Shown here: positions 45,505-54,079 of the stretch, piece by piece
Numbering within the stretch: position 1 is the stretch's first letter
Layout of the letters: each line of letters starts with the position of its first letter
Origin: Boseongicola sp. H5
Lineage (GTDB): Bacteria > Pseudomonadota > Alphaproteobacteria > Rhodobacterales > Rhodobacteraceae
Direction of reading: 5' to 3'
Assembly (NCBI GenBank): GCA_020622165.1
Contig: JACNMN010000002.1
Location: forward strand, 522,996-586,995
Length of the DNA: 64,000 nucleotides
Translations under genes and position numbers: made by a program
The notes under the pieces: model-generated
Told to the model about the DNA's origin: nothing
Databases searched by the model: none
Seen by the model: only the letters and a program-made list of their open reading frames with translations

Positions 45505-46580
45505 TGGATTTCGAGGTTTCCGAAGACCGCCGGATGCTGGCCGACAGTCTCGGCCGCTATCTGAGCGATCATTACGGGATCGAGCACCGGAATGCGGTTG
45601 CGTATGACGCTCCCTTTCACGATGCGCAGAAATGGCGCGACCTGGCCGAGTTGGGCGTTCTCTATGCGCTCGCGCCGGAAGACAGGGGCGGCTTCGGCGG
45701 CGCCGGCTTCGATGTGGTCACCGTCTTCGAACAGCTTGGCCGCGCGCTCTGTCCCGAACCGGTCCTGCCGCAATTGCTCGCAACGCGGCTGCTGATGGCA
45801 AGCGGCGCGGATCTGGAGCCGCTTTTGTCGGGCGCGACCCGTTACGCGGTCGCCATCGGCGAGATCGATGCGCCCTACGCGGTGGAGGATATCACCACCG
45901 AGGCAACGGATTCCGGCGGTGGATGGAGACTCACCGGCAGGAAATCAGTGGTCTACGGCGCCGAGGCCGCCGACAGGATCCTGATTGCGGCGCGCCATGC
46001 GGGTGGCATCGGCCTGTTCGAGATTGCCCCGGGCAACGCCGATATCACGGCCTATGGCATGATCGACGGGGGCGGCGCGGGCGAGATGTTCCTCGACAAG
46101 AGCGAGGCCGTTCTCGTGGCCGGCGACGCCGGCGCGATGCTGCAGGACGCGCTCGACTGGGGCGCTCTCGCACTCGCCGCCGAAGCCGTCGGCGCAATGG
46201 ACGCCGCAAATGCGATGCTCATCGATTATCTCAAGACCCGCAAACAGTTCGGGCGCCCCATCGGCGGCTTTCAGGCGCTGCAGCATCGCGCGGTCGACCT
46301 GGGGATCGAGATCGAACAGGCCCGGTCCATCACCATCCTCGCCGCCTCCCGCATGGGCACGCAGGCACAGTCACGCAGCGTCTCGATGGCCAAGAACCTG
46401 ATCGGGCGGGCCGCCAGACTGGTCGCAGAAGAGTCGATCCAGATGCAGGGCGGCATCGCGATGACCTGGGAATACCCGGCTTCGCATTACGCCAAACGGC
46501 TCGTCATGATCGACCATCAACTGGGGGATACCGAATTCCACCTGGAACGCGTCATGGCCGATCTTCGACCGGCGCGGTAA
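45504..46580 (+). CDS. Acyl-CoA dehydrogenase, small subunit (PimD-like)
   Basis: 358 residues of a shorter, degenerate ACAD: MDFEVSEDRRMLADSLGRYL, GGFGGAGFDVVTVFEQLGRA, KTRKQFGRPIGGFQALQHR and the ending QMQGGIAMTWEYPASHYAKRLVMIDHQLGD. It would form a heteromer with the preceding subunit. One-base overlap with that gene supports co-translation. The substrate is inferred to be a CoA-dicarboxylate. Confidence 0.87.
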   Translation: MDFEVSEDRRMLADSLGRYLSDHYGIEHRNAVAYDAPFHDAQKWRDLAELGVLYALAPEDRGGFGGAGFDVVTVFEQLGRALCPEPVLPQLLATRLLMASGADLEPLLSGATRYAVAIGEIDAPYAVEDITTEATDSGGGWRLTGRKSVVYGAEAADRILIAARHAGGIGLFEIAPGNADITAYGMIDGGGAGEMFLDKSEAVLVAGDAGAMLQDALDWGALALAAEAVGAMDAANAMLIDYLKTRKQFGRPIGGFQALQHRAVDLGIEIEQARSITILAASRMGTQAQSRSVSMAKNLIGRAARLVAEESIQMQGGIAMTWEYPASHYAKRLVMIDHQLGDTEFHLERVMADLRPAR

Positions 46581-46658
46581 GCATCGCCCGCCACACGGGC
46601 CGCACCCTTCATTGCCTTTCAAATATGCCGGGGGTCCGGGGGCAGCGCCTCCGGTCCG

Positions 46659-47684
46659 TCATCCGCCCGGCAGACCCGCGGCCCGCAATCCGCCGCGCGC
46701 GAATTCGGGGACATATGCCCCCAGCATCAGCCCCCTCTTGGGATCCGACGCATTGCCGTCCAGGGCGCGCTTTTTCACGCCCTGCAGAATCGCGCCCATG
46801 CGGAAGAAGGAAAAGGCCAGATAGAAGCCGAAATCCGGGATGTCGGGGATGCCCATTCGCGCGCAATAGGCCGCAATGAAGGCCTCGTCGCTCGGCAGGC
46901 CCTCGGCCTCCCGATCCACCCCCGCCAGACCACGCCCGACGGCGCCGGGCGGCATCTGCCACTGCATGATCACGGCGGCCAGATCCGCGAACGGATGCCC
47001 GATCGTGCTCAACTCCCAATCCAGAACCGCAAGGATATGCGCGCCGTCCGGCGCAAAGAGCAGATTGTCGATCCGATAGTCGCCATGCACGAGGCAGGCC
47101 CGTCCGTCATCCTCGGGACAGGCCTCGTCCAGCCAGCCGATCAGCCGGTTCATCTCGGCGATATCCTCGGTCTCGGACGCGCGATACTGCCCCGTCCAGC
47201 GGTCGATCTGGCGGCGATAGTAGTTGCTGCGCGGCCCGTAGTCGCCAAGTCCCGCCGCATCCAGATCGACGGAATGGATCGCTGCCAGAACCCGGCTCAT
47301 CTCCTTGAACACCGCCGCCCGGTCCTGCACCGGCAGGCAGGTCAGACGCGGGTCATCGAAGTTCCGGCCCTCCACATACGCCATCACGTAAAACGCCGAT
47401 CCGATCACCGTGTCGTCCTCGCAGAGGGCCAGCATCCCGGCCACCGGCACCTGCGAGCCCGCCAGCGCCTGTTGCACCCGAAATTCCCGCTCCACCGCAT
47501 GGGCCGATTTCAGCAGCTTTCCGGGCGGCTTGCGGCGCAGCACGAAACGCCGGGCCGGTGTTTCCAGCAGATAGGTGGGGTTCGACTGCCCGCCCTCGAT
47601 CTTCCGGGCGGTCAAGGGGCCGTCGACGCCCGCCACATGGGCGTGCATCCAGTCCGCGACCGCCTTGATGTCCAGCCCGCTCAT
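46659..47684 (-). CDS. Phosphotransferase-family protein (ACAD10/APH-like)
   Basis: 341 residues of the aminoglycoside phosphotransferase/choline kinase fold: SNPTYLLETPARRFVLRRKP (ATP lysine region), CLVHGDYRIDNLLF (catalytic Asp) and VLDWELSTIGHPFADLA (metal Asp). In human ACAD10/11 this type of kinase is fused to an acyl-CoA dehydrogenase and phosphorylates 4-hydroxyacyl-CoAs. Here it lies directly after an ACAD gene with a 4-bp overlap (ATGA), a natural split version of that fusion. Confidence 0.85.
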   Translation of the reverse strand: MSGLDIKAVADWMHAHVAGVDGPLTARKIEGGQSNPTYLLETPARRFVLRRKPPGKLLKSAHAVEREFRVQQALAGSQVPVAGMLALCEDDTVIGSAFYVMAYVEGRNFDDPRLTCLPVQDRAAVFKEMSRVLAAIHSVDLDAAGLGDYGPRSNYYRRQIDRWTGQYRASETEDIAEMNRLIGWLDEACPEDDGRACLVHGDYRIDNLLFAPDGAHILAVLDWELSTIGHPFADLAAVIMQWQMPPGAVGRGLAGVDREAEGLPSDEAFIAAYCARMGIPDIPDFGFYLAFSFFRMGAILQGVKKRALDGNASDPKRGLMLGAYVPEFARGGLRAAGLPGG

Positions 47685-48916
47685 CGCGCCTGATTGGAGT
47701 ATTTGCGCAACTCCGCGCGCGCCACCTGCCGCCGGTGCACGGCATCGGGCCCGTCGGCAAGCCGCAGCGTTCTGAGCCGGGTCCACATGGCGGCGAGCGG
47801 AAAATCCTGCGAAATGCCCGAGGCGCCATGCATCTGCACCGCCTCATCCACGACCTTGAGCGCCATGATCGGCGCGACCACCTTGATCTGCGAGATCCAG
47901 GGCTGCGCCGCACGGACACCCTGCGTGTCCATGATCCATGCGGTTTTCAGACACAGCAGCCGCGCCATTTCGATTTCCATCCGCGCATTGGCGATGATGT
48001 CATGGTTCGCGCCCAGTTGCGCCAGCGGCTTGCCGAAGGCTTCCCGCGTCAGCGCCCGTCGGCACATGAGCTCCAGCGCGTATTCCGCCTGCCCGATCGC
48101 CCGCATGCAATGGTGGATGCGTCCCGGGCCCAACCGGCCCTGCGCCACCTCGAAGCCGCGCCCCTCGCCCAGAACCACATCCGCCGCCGGCACCCGCACA
48201 TCGGTGAACCGGATGTGCATATGCCCATGGGGGGCATCATCGGTGTGGTAGACATGCAACGGGCGCAGAACCTCGATCCCGTCCGCGTCGGCGGGCACCA
48301 GCATCATGGTGTGGCGGGCGTGTTTCTCCCCCTGCGGGTCGGTGCAGGTCATCACGATGTAGAGCGCGCAACGCGGGTCGCCCGCGCCGGAGGCCCAGTG
48401 TTTCTCCCCGTTCAGCACATACGCGTCACCGTCGCGAACCGCCGACAGGCTGATTTGCGTCGCGTCGGATGAGGCGATGTCGGGCTCCGTCATCAGATAG
48501 GCGGAACGGGTCACCCCGTCGAGAAGGTCGGGAAGCCAGCGCGCCTTTTGCGCCTCGGTCCCATAGCGCTCCAGCACTTCCATATTGCCCGTATCCGGCG
48601 CGTTGCAGTTGAAGATCTCCGCGGCGATCCCGACCTTGCCCATTTCCTCGGCCAGATAGGCATATTCCACCGTCGTCAGGCCGAAGCCCTTCTCGCTGTC
48701 GGTCAGCCAGAAATTCCAGAGACCCCGTGCCCTAGCGCTGGCTTTCAGGGAGGACAGGATCTCCAGTTGCCGCTCCGTATGCCGGAACCGGTCGCCGGAC
48801 GGGTGCCGGCCCACCTCCGCCTCGTAGACGAGATCCAGCGGCGCGATCTCTTCCATGACCATCTGGCGGACCTGCTCTACCAGCGGGCGCACCCGGTCGC
48901 TCATTCCCAGATCCAT
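47681..48916 (-). CDS. Acyl-CoA dehydrogenase (ACAD10/11-like)
   Basis: 411 residues: GLWNFWLTDSEKGFGLTTVEYA, RSAYLMTEPDIASSDATQIS (FAD/substrate loop), GEKHWASGAGDP, LGPGRIHHCMRAIGQAE and EAVQMHGASGISQDFPLA. These match the dehydrogenase half of ACAD10/11, distinct from PimCD. It overlaps the kinase-like gene by 4 bp and starts next to the nitronate monooxygenase gene, so these three form a leftward operon. Confidence 0.88.
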   Translation of the reverse strand: MDLGMSDRVRPLVEQVRQMVMEEIAPLDLVYEAEVGRHPSGDRFRHTERQLEILSSLKASARARGLWNFWLTDSEKGFGLTTVEYAYLAEEMGKVGIAAEIFNCNAPDTGNMEVLERYGTEAQKARWLPDLLDGVTRSAYLMTEPDIASSDATQISLSAVRDGDAYVLNGEKHWASGAGDPRCALYIVMTCTDPQGEKHARHTMMLVPADADGIEVLRPLHVYHTDDAPHGHMHIRFTDVRVPAADVVLGEGRGFEVAQGRLGPGRIHHCMRAIGQAEYALELMCRRALTREAFGKPLAQLGANHDIIANARMEIEMARLLCLKTAWIMDTQGVRAAQPWISQIKVVAPIMALKVVDEAVQMHGASGISQDFPLAAMWTRLRTLRLADGPDAVHRRQVARAELRKYSNQAR

Positions 48917-49915
48917 CTACGATCTCCCCTTTGCGTAGGCCAGAACGCCCGCCAGCGCGGCGTCATATTCCCGGGCCAGCCTGTCGACCAGCCTGCCGGC
49001 GGGCTCGATGGCCTTCACCGCGCCGATCCCCTGCCCCGCCCCCCAGATTTCCTTCCAGGCCTTTGGCTTCGACGCGCCGCTGCCGAACGACATCGACGAG
49101 GCATCCGCTGCGGGCAGATTGTCGGGATCCATCCCGGCTCTGGACACGGACGGTTTCAGATAATTGCCGGACACGCCGGTAAAAAGCGAGGATGTGACGA
49201 TATCCTCCGCTCCGGCCTCGACGATCATCTGCTTGTAATCGGGCACCGCATTTGCCTCTTCCGTCGCGATGAAGGGAGAGCCGATGTAGCCCAGATCGGC
49301 TCCCGCAACCTGCGCCGCCAGAAGTGCATGCCCGGTGGCGATGGAGCCCGAAAGCAGAAGCGGGCCGTCGAACCACCCCCGGATTTCTTCTACAAGAGCG
49401 AAGGGGTTCTGGGGCCCCGCATGCCCACCGGCGCCTGCGGACACCGCAATCAGCCCATCGGCGCCCTTGTCGATCGCCTTCCGCGCGAAGGTGTTGCTGA
49501 TGATGTCATGCAGCGCGACGCCGCCGCAGCTATGAGCCGCCTCGTTCACCTCCACCCGCGCCCCGAGCGAGGTGATCCAGATCGGCACGCGCCACGCGGC
49601 ACAAATCTCCAGATCCCGTTCCAGTCTCGCATTGGACCTGTGCACGATCTGGTTGACCGCGAAGGGCGCGGCGGGCCTGTCGGGGTTGGCCTGATTGAAC
49701 GCATCCAATTCTTCGGTGATCCGTTTCAACCACGCCTCCAGCATCGGCGGCTCGCCGTCGGCCTCCCGTGCATTCAGCGCCGGGAAGCTGCCGATGATCC
49801 CCGCCTTGCACTGGGCAATCACCAGATCCGGCACCGAGACGATGAAAAGCGGCGCGGCCACGGCGGGAATGCGCAGACCCCGCAGGGCTGCCGGCAAATG
49901 GCTGTCATCACGCAT
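48917..49915 (-). CDS. Nitronate monooxygenase (2-nitropropane dioxygenase family)
   Basis: 332 residues of an FMN TIM barrel: [43 protein letters not shown] (catalytic His region) and [12 protein letters not shown]. The family oxidises alkyl nitronates; 3-nitropropionate, a succinate dehydrogenase poison, is a known substrate of some members. The stop is next to the ACAD ATG. Its link to acyl-CoA genes is not explained; some members act as enoyl reductase-like enzymes (FabK relatives). Confidence 0.85.
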   Translation of the reverse strand: MRDDSHLPAALRGLRIPAVAAPLFIVSVPDLVIAQCKAGIIGSFPALNAREADGEPPMLEAWLKRITEELDAFNQANPDRPAAPFAVNQIVHRSNARLERDLEICAAWRVPIWITSLGARVEVNEAAHSCGGVALHDIISNTFARKAIDKGADGLIAVSAGAGGHAGPQNPFALVEEIRGWFDGPLLLSGSIATGHALLAAQVAGADLGYIGSPFIATEEANAVPDYKQMIVEAGAEDIVTSSLFTGVSGNYLKPSVSRAGMDPDNLPAADASSMSFGSGASKPKAWKEIWGAGQGIGAVKAIEPAGRLVDRLAREYDAALAGVLAYAKGRS

Positions 49916-50111
49916 CGGCGGATTGTGTTCGTCTGGACATGGGGCACGGCCCTCCGTTCAGCGGCAGAGCCTAGAGCCGCGCCCGGATGGCGGCAAGACG
50001 TACCGGAACACGGAACGCTGCGTCAGATGGGGGCTTGGGTTCGGCGCATCGATCTTGCACAATCGGTGCAAATGCGATGTTTTGCGCCCGATATCTTCTG
50101 GGAGAGAGTCC

Positions 50112-51326
50112 ATGCCTGACGGTCACACACGCCATACCGGCCCTTCGCTCGCGCCATTCGACTGGGCGGATCCGTTTCAGCTGTCCAGCCAGTTGAGCGA
50201 GGAAGAACGGATGCTGGCGGAGGGCGCGCGGGCCTATGCCGCCGACAAGCTCGCCCCGCGGGTGACGGAGGCCTATCTGAACGAACTCGTCGCCCCCGAG
50301 GTCTTCGCCGAGATGGGGCAGATGGGATTGCTGGGCGTGACCATTCCCGAGGAATATGGCGGCATCGGAGCGGGCTACGTGAGCTATGGGCTGGTCGCCC
50401 GCGAGGTGGAGCGGATCGACAGCGGCTATCGCTCCATGATGTCGGTGCAATCGTCGCTGGTAATGTACCCGATCCACGCCTACGGCTCCGAAGAGCAGCG
50501 GCAGAAGTACCTGCCCGGGCTGGCGGCGGGCGAGTTGATCGGCTGCTTTGGCCTGACCGAACCGGATGCGGGCAGCGACCCGGCCGGAATGAAAACCGTC
50601 GCGAAAAAGACCGCCGACGGCTATGTTCTGAACGGCGCGAAGATGTGGATCTCGAACTCTCCGATCGCGGATGTGTTCGTGGTCTGGGCCAAGTCCGAGG
50701 CGCATGGCGGCAAGATCCGCGGCTTCGTGCTGGAAAAGGGCATGAAGGGTCTTTCCGCCCCCAAGATCGGCGGGAAACTGTCGCTCCGCGCCTCCGTCAC
50801 CGGTGAAATCGTGATGAAGGACGTGGCGGTGGGTGAAGAGGCGCTTCTGCCCGGTGTCGAAGGCCTGAAGGGGCCGTTTGGCTGCCTGAACCGGGCGCGG
50901 TACGGCATCGCCTGGGGCGTGATGGGCGCCGCCGAGGATTGCTGGCACCGGGCGCGCAGCTACGGGCTGCAGCGGGTGCAGTTCAACCGGCCGCTGGCGC
51001 AGACGCAGTTGTTCCAGAAAAAGCTGGCCGACATGCAGACCGACATCGCGCTCGGCCTGCAAGGGGCCCTTCGTGCCGGGCGGATGCTGGACGACGGCAG
51101 TTGCGCGCCCGAGGTCATCAGCCTGATCAAGCGCAACAATTGCGGCAAGGCGCTCGATATCGCGCGCGCAGCGCGCGACATGCATGGCGGCAACGGCATC
51201 ATGGCGGAGTACCATGTGATGCGGCACGCGCAGAATCTCGAAACGGTGAACACCTATGAAGGCACGCATGATGTGCATGCCCTGATCCTGGGCCGCGCCC
51301 AGACCGGATTGCAGGCGTTTTTCTGA
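50112..51326 (+). CDS. gcdH: Glutaryl-CoA dehydrogenase
   Basis: FAD enzyme that oxidises and decarboxylates glutaryl-CoA to crotonyl-CoA. 404 residues with catalytic Glu383 ([19 protein letters not shown]), [21 protein letters not shown]-like region [16 protein letters not shown] and [22 protein letters not shown] precedes the ATG. It fits the dicarboxylate-degrading neighbourhood: pimelate is shortened to glutaryl-CoA, which this enzyme takes on. Confidence 0.94.
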   Translation: MPDGHTRHTGPSLAPFDWADPFQLSSQLSEEERMLAEGARAYAADKLAPRVTEAYLNELVAPEVFAEMGQMGLLGVTIPEEYGGIGAGYVSYGLVAREVERIDSGYRSMMSVQSSLVMYPIHAYGSEEQRQKYLPGLAAGELIGCFGLTEPDAGSDPAGMKTVAKKTADGYVLNGAKMWISNSPIADVFVVWAKSEAHGGKIRGFVLEKGMKGLSAPKIGGKLSLRASVTGEIVMKDVAVGEEALLPGVEGLKGPFGCLNRARYGIAWGVMGAAEDCWHRARSYGLQRVQFNRPLAQTQLFQKKLADMQTDIALGLQGALRAGRMLDDGSCAPEVISLIKRNNCGKALDIARAARDMHGGNGIMAEYHVMRHAQNLETVNTYEGTHDVHALILGRAQTGLQAFF

Positions 51327-51372
51327 TGCTCTGAAAACCGGCCCCGCACCGGGCTGAGATCCAACCGGGCGC

Positions 51373-52236
51373 TCAGGCGGTGACCGCGCCCGACTGGATC
51401 GGATCGCGCTTGCGGCGCTGGCGATACTGCCGGGGGGTCGTGCCGTAGATCTCCCGGAATAGCCGGTGAAAATGGCTGAGGTTTTCCAGGCCGCATTCCT
51501 GCGCCACCTCCTGCATCGTGAGCCGGGTCGTGCCCAGAAGCATCGCGGCATGCTGCATCCGCACGCGATTGACGTATTCGGTGGGCGAGACGCCCAGATA
51601 CCGGCGCGCCTGCCGGCAGACATGTTCGTGACCGCGACCGGCGGAGGCGACGAAACCGGCGGCCCCGCGCCGGAAAATCTCGGGCCGGCGGGCCTCTTGG
51701 CAGGCGGTCACCAGCCAGGTGGGCGCGCGGTCATGGATGGTGGCCGCTTCGTCCAGCACATGGGTCATGACCGACAGCAGGAAATGCTCGATCCGGGCAA
51801 GGCTGCGCCGCGTGTTGCGCATGGACTGGATCGAGTTGATCGCGCGCTCCCGCTGCGCGCCCGTCATGTGAACCGTCACCGGCAGATCCCCGTCGGACCA
51901 GAACAACCGCCCGGCAAAATCCTCCGCGTAGCGGGTCACGATATGTTCGGCGGTCTCCACCCGGAACATCACATTCATGATCCGGCAGCCAAGCTCCGCA
52001 TCCGCCTGAAAGGCGTGGATATCGGCGGGCCGGATGAACACCATGTCTCCGACGCCGAGCGTTTCCTCCACCCCGTTTATCGCGTGCCGCGTGCGCCCCT
52101 GCTCGACCAGAAACAGCTCGAAATAGTCATGGGTATGCACGATCTCCGGCGGGGACGGATCAAGGTCCTTGCGGGCATAATGGAAGGCCTCGTCCGGTTT
52201 GAGATATGTATCAATTCTGAACAGTGATTTTCGCAT
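51373..52236 (-). CDS. AraC-family regulator with cupin sensor domain
   Basis: 287 residues. The N-terminal half is a cupin-like ligand domain (HTHDYFELFLVEQGRTRHAING, DMVFIRPADIHAFQ). The C-terminal part is a double helix-turn-helix (LTMQEVAQECGLENLSHFHRLFREIYGTTPRQYR). It resembles RhaR/ChbR sugar regulators. ATG at 52236 (MRKSLFRIDTY) was chosen; the longer open frame crosses the divergent promoter. It is divergent from the PhyH gene and probably controls the mannosidase/transport genes in response to a saccharide. Confidence 0.82.
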   Translation of the reverse strand: MRKSLFRIDTYLKPDEAFHYARKDLDPSPPEIVHTHDYFELFLVEQGRTRHAINGVEETLGVGDMVFIRPADIHAFQADAELGCRIMNVMFRVETAEHIVTRYAEDFAGRLFWSDGDLPVTVHMTGAQRERAINSIQSMRNTRRSLARIEHFLLSVMTHVLDEAATIHDRAPTWLVTACQEARRPEIFRRGAAGFVASAGRGHEHVCRQARRYLGVSPTEYVNRVRMQHAAMLLGTTRLTMQEVAQECGLENLSHFHRLFREIYGTTPRQYRQRRKRDPIQSGAVTA

Positions 52237-52369
52237 GAAATGCCAAAATCCCTTGTTTGCAAGTGCAGAAATCTTAACAAGAATATCAAATTCCCACATA
52301 AAAATGTCAAGTTGGGGTCTGCCACAACCGCCGCCTTGCTGCCTATGCTGGGGGATGGGGAGGTTGGAT

Positions 52370-53191
52370 ATGGTGTTGGATCTGCGGTTTTGCCCGGCTG
52401 CGGCCACGGGTCTGTCACGGCTGAGCGCAACCGATATCGCGGCCTATAACCGCGACGGGTTCGTGCAGCCCTTCGACATTTTCACCGGCCCCGAGATCGC
52501 CCGCATCCGCGCCTATTTCGACCGGCTCATGACCCGGCTGGGCGATGCGGGCGCCTATGGCATCAACTGCTATCAGGCCCGGATGGCCGGGATCTGGGAC
52601 ATCGCCACCGACACCCGCATCCTGGACCATGTCGCCGACATCATCGGGCCCGACATCATCTGCTGGGCCAGCGCCATCCTGTCGAAAAAACCTCATGATC
52701 CCAAGGAAGTGCCTTGGCACCAGGATGCGAGCTTCTGGAGCCTGAGCCCGGCCCGTACGGTCACCGTCTGGCTGGCCATCGACGATGCGGACGCCGCGAA
52801 TTCCGCGATGCGGTTCATTCCCGGCAGCCATGACAAGGGCGCGCTGGAAACGACGCAGACCGGGGCCACGGCCGTGTTCCACAAAGGGATCGCGGATGCC
52901 GACAGGCTGGGCCAGCCTTTCACCAACACATTGAAAGCCGGGCAGATTTCGCTTCACGCGGATATGCTGGTCCATGGTTCGGAGGCCAACAGATCGGATC
53001 GCCGCCGCTGCGGGCTGACATTGCGCTATTGCCCGCCGGAAGTACGGATCACCGACCCGGACTGGGCCCGCGGGGTGGAAGCGATCATCTGCCGGGGACG
53101 CGACCCGTCTGGCCACTGGCGCCACCATGCGAGACCCGACAACGACGATATCACGAAGACGCAAAGCCCCCATGTGGTGGGCAATAACTAA
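52370..53191 (+). CDS. Phytanoyl-CoA dioxygenase (PhyH) family protein
   Basis: 273 residues of a 2-oxoglutarate/Fe(II) oxygenase. Iron ligands are His117 and Asp119 (EVPWHQDASFW) and His202 (ADMLVHGSEANRSDRRR), with the Arg of RRRCGLTLRY for 2-oxoglutarate. Bacterial members hydroxylate many small molecules, so the substrate is unknown. GGGGAGG lies 6 bases before the ATG. It is divergent from araC and upstream of the importer genes, suggesting it modifies the imported compound. Confidence 0.85.
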   Translation: MVLDLRFCPAAATGLSRLSATDIAAYNRDGFVQPFDIFTGPEIARIRAYFDRLMTRLGDAGAYGINCYQARMAGIWDIATDTRILDHVADIIGPDIICWASAILSKKPHDPKEVPWHQDASFWSLSPARTVTVWLAIDDADAANSAMRFIPGSHDKGALETTQTGATAVFHKGIADADRLGQPFTNTLKAGQISLHADMLVHGSEANRSDRRRCGLTLRYCPPEVRITDPDWARGVEAIICRGRDPSGHWRHHARPDNDDITKTQSPHVVGNN

Positions 53192-53341
53192 CAGAAAGTT
53201 AACGGAAAATCGGCGCCCCGATCCGGCGCCACCTATAACAATGGTATATCAATTCGCAAATTCCACAAACGCGGAACCCCGCCGCCGCCCGCGCGGCGAA
53301 GATCAAATCCGCACATGTGTTTCGAAAGGGTAAATGACCGG

Positions 53342-54025
53342 ATGCAGATCACATGGTACGGCCATGCGGCCTTCAGGCTGACCCCGGACACCACGGGCCC
53401 GAGCGTCATCTGCGACCCCTACACGCCCGAGGGCGTCGGCTATCGGCCGATCGGGGAAAGCGCCGATCTGGTGATCATCTCGTCGGATGATGACAGCGCC
53501 CATTGCCGGGCCGATCTGATCCCCGGCGCGCCTGCGGTGCTGAACGCGCTGACGGTCGCGCAGACGGGCGGCGCGGCGGAGGCCGCGGGCCTGCACGTCC
53601 GCGCCATCGAGGCGGCGGAATGGGACCACCACCCGGAGCATGAGGTGCCCGGGCAGAACGGCATGTACCGGTTCGAGATGGACGGCATTCGCGTGGCCCA
53701 TATGGGCGATGTGGGCAACCCGCTGACCCCCGCGCAGATGGCGTTTTTCGAGGATGTGGACGTGCTTCTGGCGCTGGCGGGCGGATATCTGACCATCGAG
53801 TTGCCGGATCTCATGGCGCTGATCGGCAAGGTGCGGCCGAAACTGATCATTCCGATGCATTTCCGCACGCTCACCTACAAACCCCGCAACACGATGTGGA
53901 TCGAGAGTTTCCTGAGCTATTTCGAGGAGAAGGACGTGGATTTCGCCTGCGCCAGCACGATCAGGCTGGACAGGGAGGATATCCCGGAAAATCCCCGCGT
54001 GCTGGTGATGACCCATGCTCGCTAG
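53342..54025 (+). CDS. Metallo-beta-lactamase-fold protein with altered metal site
   Basis: 227 residues resembling the Lactamase_B_3 family: MQITWYGHAAFRL, ICDPYTPEGVG, then ADLVIISSDDDSAHCRADLI where HxHxDH is expected. The later HMGDVGNP and IPMHFRT keep the usual Asp and His ligands. The first motif reads S-x-D-x-S-A-H, so at least two His ligands are replaced. It may use a different metal or have lost hydrolase activity. It lies between phyH and the transporter genes on the same strand. Confidence 0.78.
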   Translation: MQITWYGHAAFRLTPDTTGPSVICDPYTPEGVGYRPIGESADLVIISSDDDSAHCRADLIPGAPAVLNALTVAQTGGAAEAAGLHVRAIEAAEWDHHPEHEVPGQNGMYRFEMDGIRVAHMGDVGNPLTPAQMAFFEDVDVLLALAGGYLTIELPDLMALIGKVRPKLIIPMHFRTLTYKPRNTMWIESFLSYFEEKDVDFACASTIRLDREDIPENPRVLVMTHAR

Positions 54026-54079
54026 GCCCCGCATGCCCCAGGATACGCAACCGTTGCACCGACAACAGGGAGAAGACGA

